DNA from: Blautia liquoris
GTDB taxonomy: Bacteria; Bacillota; Clostridia; Lachnospirales; Lachnospiraceae
Reading direction: 5' to 3'
Length of the DNA stretch: 64,000 bases
NCBI RefSeq assembly: GCF_015159595.1
Contig: NZ_CP063304.1
Coordinates: forward strand, 3,348,001-3,412,000
A model generated the notes under the pieces. The model ran no database searches. It had not been told where the DNA came from and saw nothing but the letters and a program-made list of their open reading frames with translations. A program made the translations under genes and the position numbers. Each line of letters starts with the position of its first letter. Positions within the stretch are counted from its first letter, which is position 1. Shown here in pieces: positions 61,750-64,000 of the stretch.

Positions 61750-62020
61750 GCAAAAAAGCGTCCCAGGTTCACATCCCTGAGACGCCAATAATATTATCTA
61801 TTATCATCGCGGTACCACTCAAATTGACTCATCGTCCACTCTTTGCGTACAAACATACGCTCCTCATTGATAACGGGTTTGGTTCCCGGCAGCTCCTACT
61901 CTGATGATTTCAGGCTGCCCTCGAAAGTCCATTCAGCAATAACCTCCATACGGCATTCCCAGCAACAGCCGCTCTCTTTGATTTCATTTAAAGCCTACTC
62001 GTCTTTCTCAACGGTTTCGT
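61750..62020 (-). promoter_or_regulatory. T-box leader with UGG (Trp) specifier controlling trpXYZ
   Basis: The minus strand reads, in order: stem I base GAAAG then GAGTA (specifier-loop element), AGAGAG bulge, the GAA-TGG-A specifier with UGG at 61929-61931 and CTTTC closing the helix. A conserved T-box AGTGGTACCGCG (about 61807-61818) follows, and a terminator GCGTCTCAGG/CCTGGGACGC plus TTTTTT (61752-61785). Uncharged tRNA-Trp should favour antitermination. The specifier call rests on the helix register GAAAG:CTTTC. Confidence 0.88.
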
Positions 62021-62085
62021 TTATATAGTTATACAGTATTACAGAAAAGAAGATTTGTCAATAGATTTTCTTCTGAATATCTCTC

Positions 62086-62107
62086 AAAATCCAGATTCCC
62101 GGATTTT
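62086..62107 (-). terminator. Weak terminator after the Gfo/Idh/MocA gene
   Basis: AAAATCC/GGATTTT stem with an 8-base loop and a short T-run. Confidence 0.45.
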
Positions 62108-62114
62108 CATACCC

Positions 62115-63194
62115 TTAACCGAAATACACTGCTTTCCCTGTTCTTGCTGATTCATAGATGGCTTCCAGGAGCTGAGTGACAACAATAGCCTGCTCTGGTT
62201 TTACAATCAGTTCTTCGCCATTTACTACCGCATTATAGAACACTCTTTGTTCAATATCAGAGTCCTTCTCTTCTTTTCCATCATAAAAGGCAACTCCACC
62301 GGCACCAAGTGCTGGCTTTTCCACGCACTGGTGATTATACTGAACACGATTGATTCTGAGTCCGTCCTTCATGTCCGCACCTGCTTTGGTCCCGCAAAGA
62401 CTGGTCTTTGCCTCATCCACATCGAGGGAGTTCAGTGCCCAGGAGGATTCCAGGACGATAGTTGCACCATTCTTCATCTTGATAAAACCAAAGGCTGAAT
62501 CTTCCACAGTGAATTTTTCAGGATCCCAGTCACCCCAGGCATTTCCTGCCTCTCTTTGATCTCCAAGTTTGTAGAATACAGATCCCATGACTGATTCCGG
62601 TTCATAGTTATCCATCATCCAAAGCGTCAGATCAAGGGCATGTGTTCCGATATCAATTAATGGACCCCCACCTTGCTCTTCCTCATTCAGGAAAACACCC
62701 CATGTGGGCACGGCACGTCTGCGGATCGCATGCGCTTTTGCGTAATAGATATCTCCCAGATCTCCACTCTCACACGCTCGTTTTAAATAAGCAGAATCGG
62801 CACGATATCTGTTCTGGTAGCCGATCGTCAGAATCTTGCCTGTCCTCTTCGCTGTATCCAGCATTTTTTTCGCATCCGCATAAGTCTTTGCCATAGGTTT
62901 CTCGCACATCACATGCTTTCCTGCTTCCATTGCCGCAACGGCGATCGGACTATGCTCTCTGTTTGGAGTCAGGCAATAAACTGCCTCAATGTCATCTTGC
63001 CTTACCAGTTCCATATAATCAGTATAAACTCTGGTTTTTTCCGTTCCGTATTCTTTCTTTGCTTTCTCGGCTCTCTCCACAATCAGATCACACACAGCAA
63101 CAATTTCAAAATTTCCATTCTTTTTAATTGCTGGGAGATGTTTTCCGTTTGCAATTCCTCCACAACCTACAATCCCAATCTTTAACTTTCTCAT
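62115..63194 (-). CDS. Gfo/Idh/MocA-family oxidoreductase
   Basis: A 359-residue NAD(P)-dependent enzyme of sugar or inositol metabolism. N-terminal Rossmann fold (GIVGCGGIANGKHLPAI), AVYCLTPNREHSPIAVAAME and the conserved EKPMAKTYADA (catalytic-site Lys). The C-terminal substrate domain carries GGGPLIDIGTHALD with the His. The substrate is unknown. It follows a sugar isomerase-like gene by 36 bp, so the two act in one pathway. Confidence 0.92.
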   Translation of the reverse strand: MRKLKIGIVGCGGIANGKHLPAIKKNGNFEIVAVCDLIVERAEKAKKEYGTEKTRVYTDYMELVRQDDIEAVYCLTPNREHSPIAVAAMEAGKHVMCEKPMAKTYADAKKMLDTAKRTGKILTIGYQNRYRADSAYLKRACESGDLGDIYYAKAHAIRRRAVPTWGVFLNEEEQGGGPLIDIGTHALDLTLWMMDNYEPESVMGSVFYKLGDQREAGNAWGDWDPEKFTVEDSAFGFIKMKNGATIVLESSWALNSLDVDEAKTSLCGTKAGADMKDGLRINRVQYNHQCVEKPALGAGGVAFYDGKEEKDSDIEQRVFYNAVVNGEELIVKPEQAIVVTQLLEAIYESARTGKAVYFG

Positions 63195-63229
63195 AACAGT
63201 TCTCCTGTCTCACTCATTCTATGATTTGT

Positions 63230-64000
63230 CTATTTCATCCACGGAGCAGGTGTAAAGCTGCCGCCTCTGCACCATTTCAGATATTCCATTCCATGAATCT
63301 GAGAGGTCATCTCCCAGTCTCCTCCATAAACCGGATCGTGGTAGCCCTCAATACAAATATCGCCTTCATATCCGCCTTTTTGCAGAATCGATATGATATC
63401 CGTCCAATTGCAGTCTCCGTATCCCGGAGTTCTGTGATAAACAAAATCTTTGACATTAAAAATACCATATTTCCTGATAGCATCATGATCGATCGTTGCA
63501 TCTTTTCCGTGGATATGAACGATTTTTTTCACCCATTCTTTCAGCTGGGCTATGGGATCAATCAGTTGTACCATCTGATGTGTTGGCTCCCATTCAAGTC
63601 CGAAGTTTTCTTCCGGTACTTCGTTAAACATCTTCTCCCATGCTTTGGGATTGAATCCTATATTGCAGGTAGCTTTGTCATAGGTTCCACCCATCGGGCA
63701 GTTTTCAATTCCTATGGTGATATTCTTGTCCGCTGCTCTCTTTGTCAGCTCCCTGAATACTTCACCAAATTTGGGGATTGCCTCATCCACCGGCCTCCCT
63801 TCATATGCACCTGCGAATGTATACACATTGGAAGCACCAAAGTATTCGGCTGAATCGATGACATACTCCAGAGCTTTCTTGTGCTCCTCATATTGAATCG
63901 GATTGCAGTAAAGACCTATGCCTGTGATTGGGATATCTCTGTCCCCGATGATCTCTTTTACCTGCTTGGACAATTCCTTTAGGTCCGTATTCTCCAAAGA
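63230..64000 (-). CDS. Sugar phosphate isomerase/epimerase-family protein (5' end off the right edge)
   Basis: The frame is open to the window edge, so only the C-terminal about 256 residues are seen. AP-endonuclease-2-like TIM barrel: ITGIGLYCNPIQ, YTFAGAYEGRP, IGIENCPMGGTY (metal Glu), GLEWEPTHQMVQ, HIHGKDA (metal His), and GDICIEGYHDP. Such proteins include xylose isomerase-like epimerases. Partner of the downstream Gfo/Idh/MocA enzyme. Confidence 0.9.
   Translation of the reverse strand, partial: SLENTDLKELSKQVKEIIGDRDIPITGIGLYCNPIQYEEHKKALEYVIDSAEYFGASNVYTFAGAYEGRPVDEAIPKFGEVFRELTKRAADKNITIGIENCPMGGTYDKATCNIGFNPKAWEKMFNEVPEENFGLEWEPTHQMVQLIDPIAQLKEWVKKIVHIHGKDATIDHDAIRKYGIFNVKDFVYHRTPGYGDCNWTDIISILQKGGYEGDICIEGYHDPVYGGDWEMTSQIHGMEYLKWCRGGSFTPAPWMK

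Noticed and set aside
61921-61935. UUC (Phe) as T-box specifier
   Set aside because: UUC would fall in the CTTTC strand that pairs with GAAAG of stem I; UGG is the unpaired triplet followed by A.

Overview
The window looks like a chromosome segment of a spore-forming gut Lachnospiraceae bacterium (Bacillota, Clostridia). The reasons are strong AGGAGG ribosome sites, a spoVT gene, a T-box, a cobalamin riboswitch, two FeoA genes with a FeoB, and protein sequences of clostridial type. Nearly everything is on the minus strand. The plus-strand exceptions are a nitronate monooxygenase-like gene, a P-type ATPase, btuFCD and a threonine aldolase.

Positions 1-~9300 are one arm of an integrative conjugative element (ICE). 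Read in the direction of transcription (right to left) it has parA-parB, three phased GAGATAG repeats, a 1416-residue thioester/Cna-B surface adhesin with a sortase signal, a coupled 29-residue membrane peptide, three small unknown genes, and the 5' part of a very large element protein that leaves the window. A complete tnpV gene with its own Shine-Dalgarno sequence lies inside that large reading frame, in another frame of the same strand. This is the clearest unusual genetic arrangement in the window.

Positions 9300-13885 are an accessory region. It holds a five-zinc-ribbon protein with a nuclease-like C-terminus coupled to a small protein, an arsenic-type operon (arsR, permease, thioredoxin-like, arsC) with a double operator, and a TfoX-like gene. 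Short TGATGTAA repeats next to the 3' end of lysS may mark an element end.

Positions 13886-40760 are core chromosome: lysS (fused to a tRNA-binding domain)-greA, dusB-birA-argF, SPFH/NfeD, cell-wall enzymes, pfkA, dnaE, cvfB, an acyl-ACP thioesterase, tRNA-Gln, a cation efflux gene, spoVT, pncB and the feoA-feoA-feoB iron system. Three GTTAG-N6-CTAAC palindromes precede the feo genes and a DUF2325 gene, suggesting one metal-responsive regulon.

Positions 40890-64000 contain a metal P-type ATPase, a B12 riboswitch driving btuFCD, lgt, a threonine aldolase, uraA, a homocysteine methyltransferase-like gene, a foldase, mfd-pth, two G3E (CobW-type) GTPases of which one is fused to a YcgQ-like domain, a nitroreductase, a tryptophan-type ABC importer behind a T-box with a UGG specifier, and sugar-metabolism genes cut by the right edge.

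Five intergenic loci (about 16.4, 27.3, 34.8, 47.3 and 52.1 kb) carry members of one modular palindromic repeat family, bounded by TGATAC/GTATCA and folding into long hairpins.
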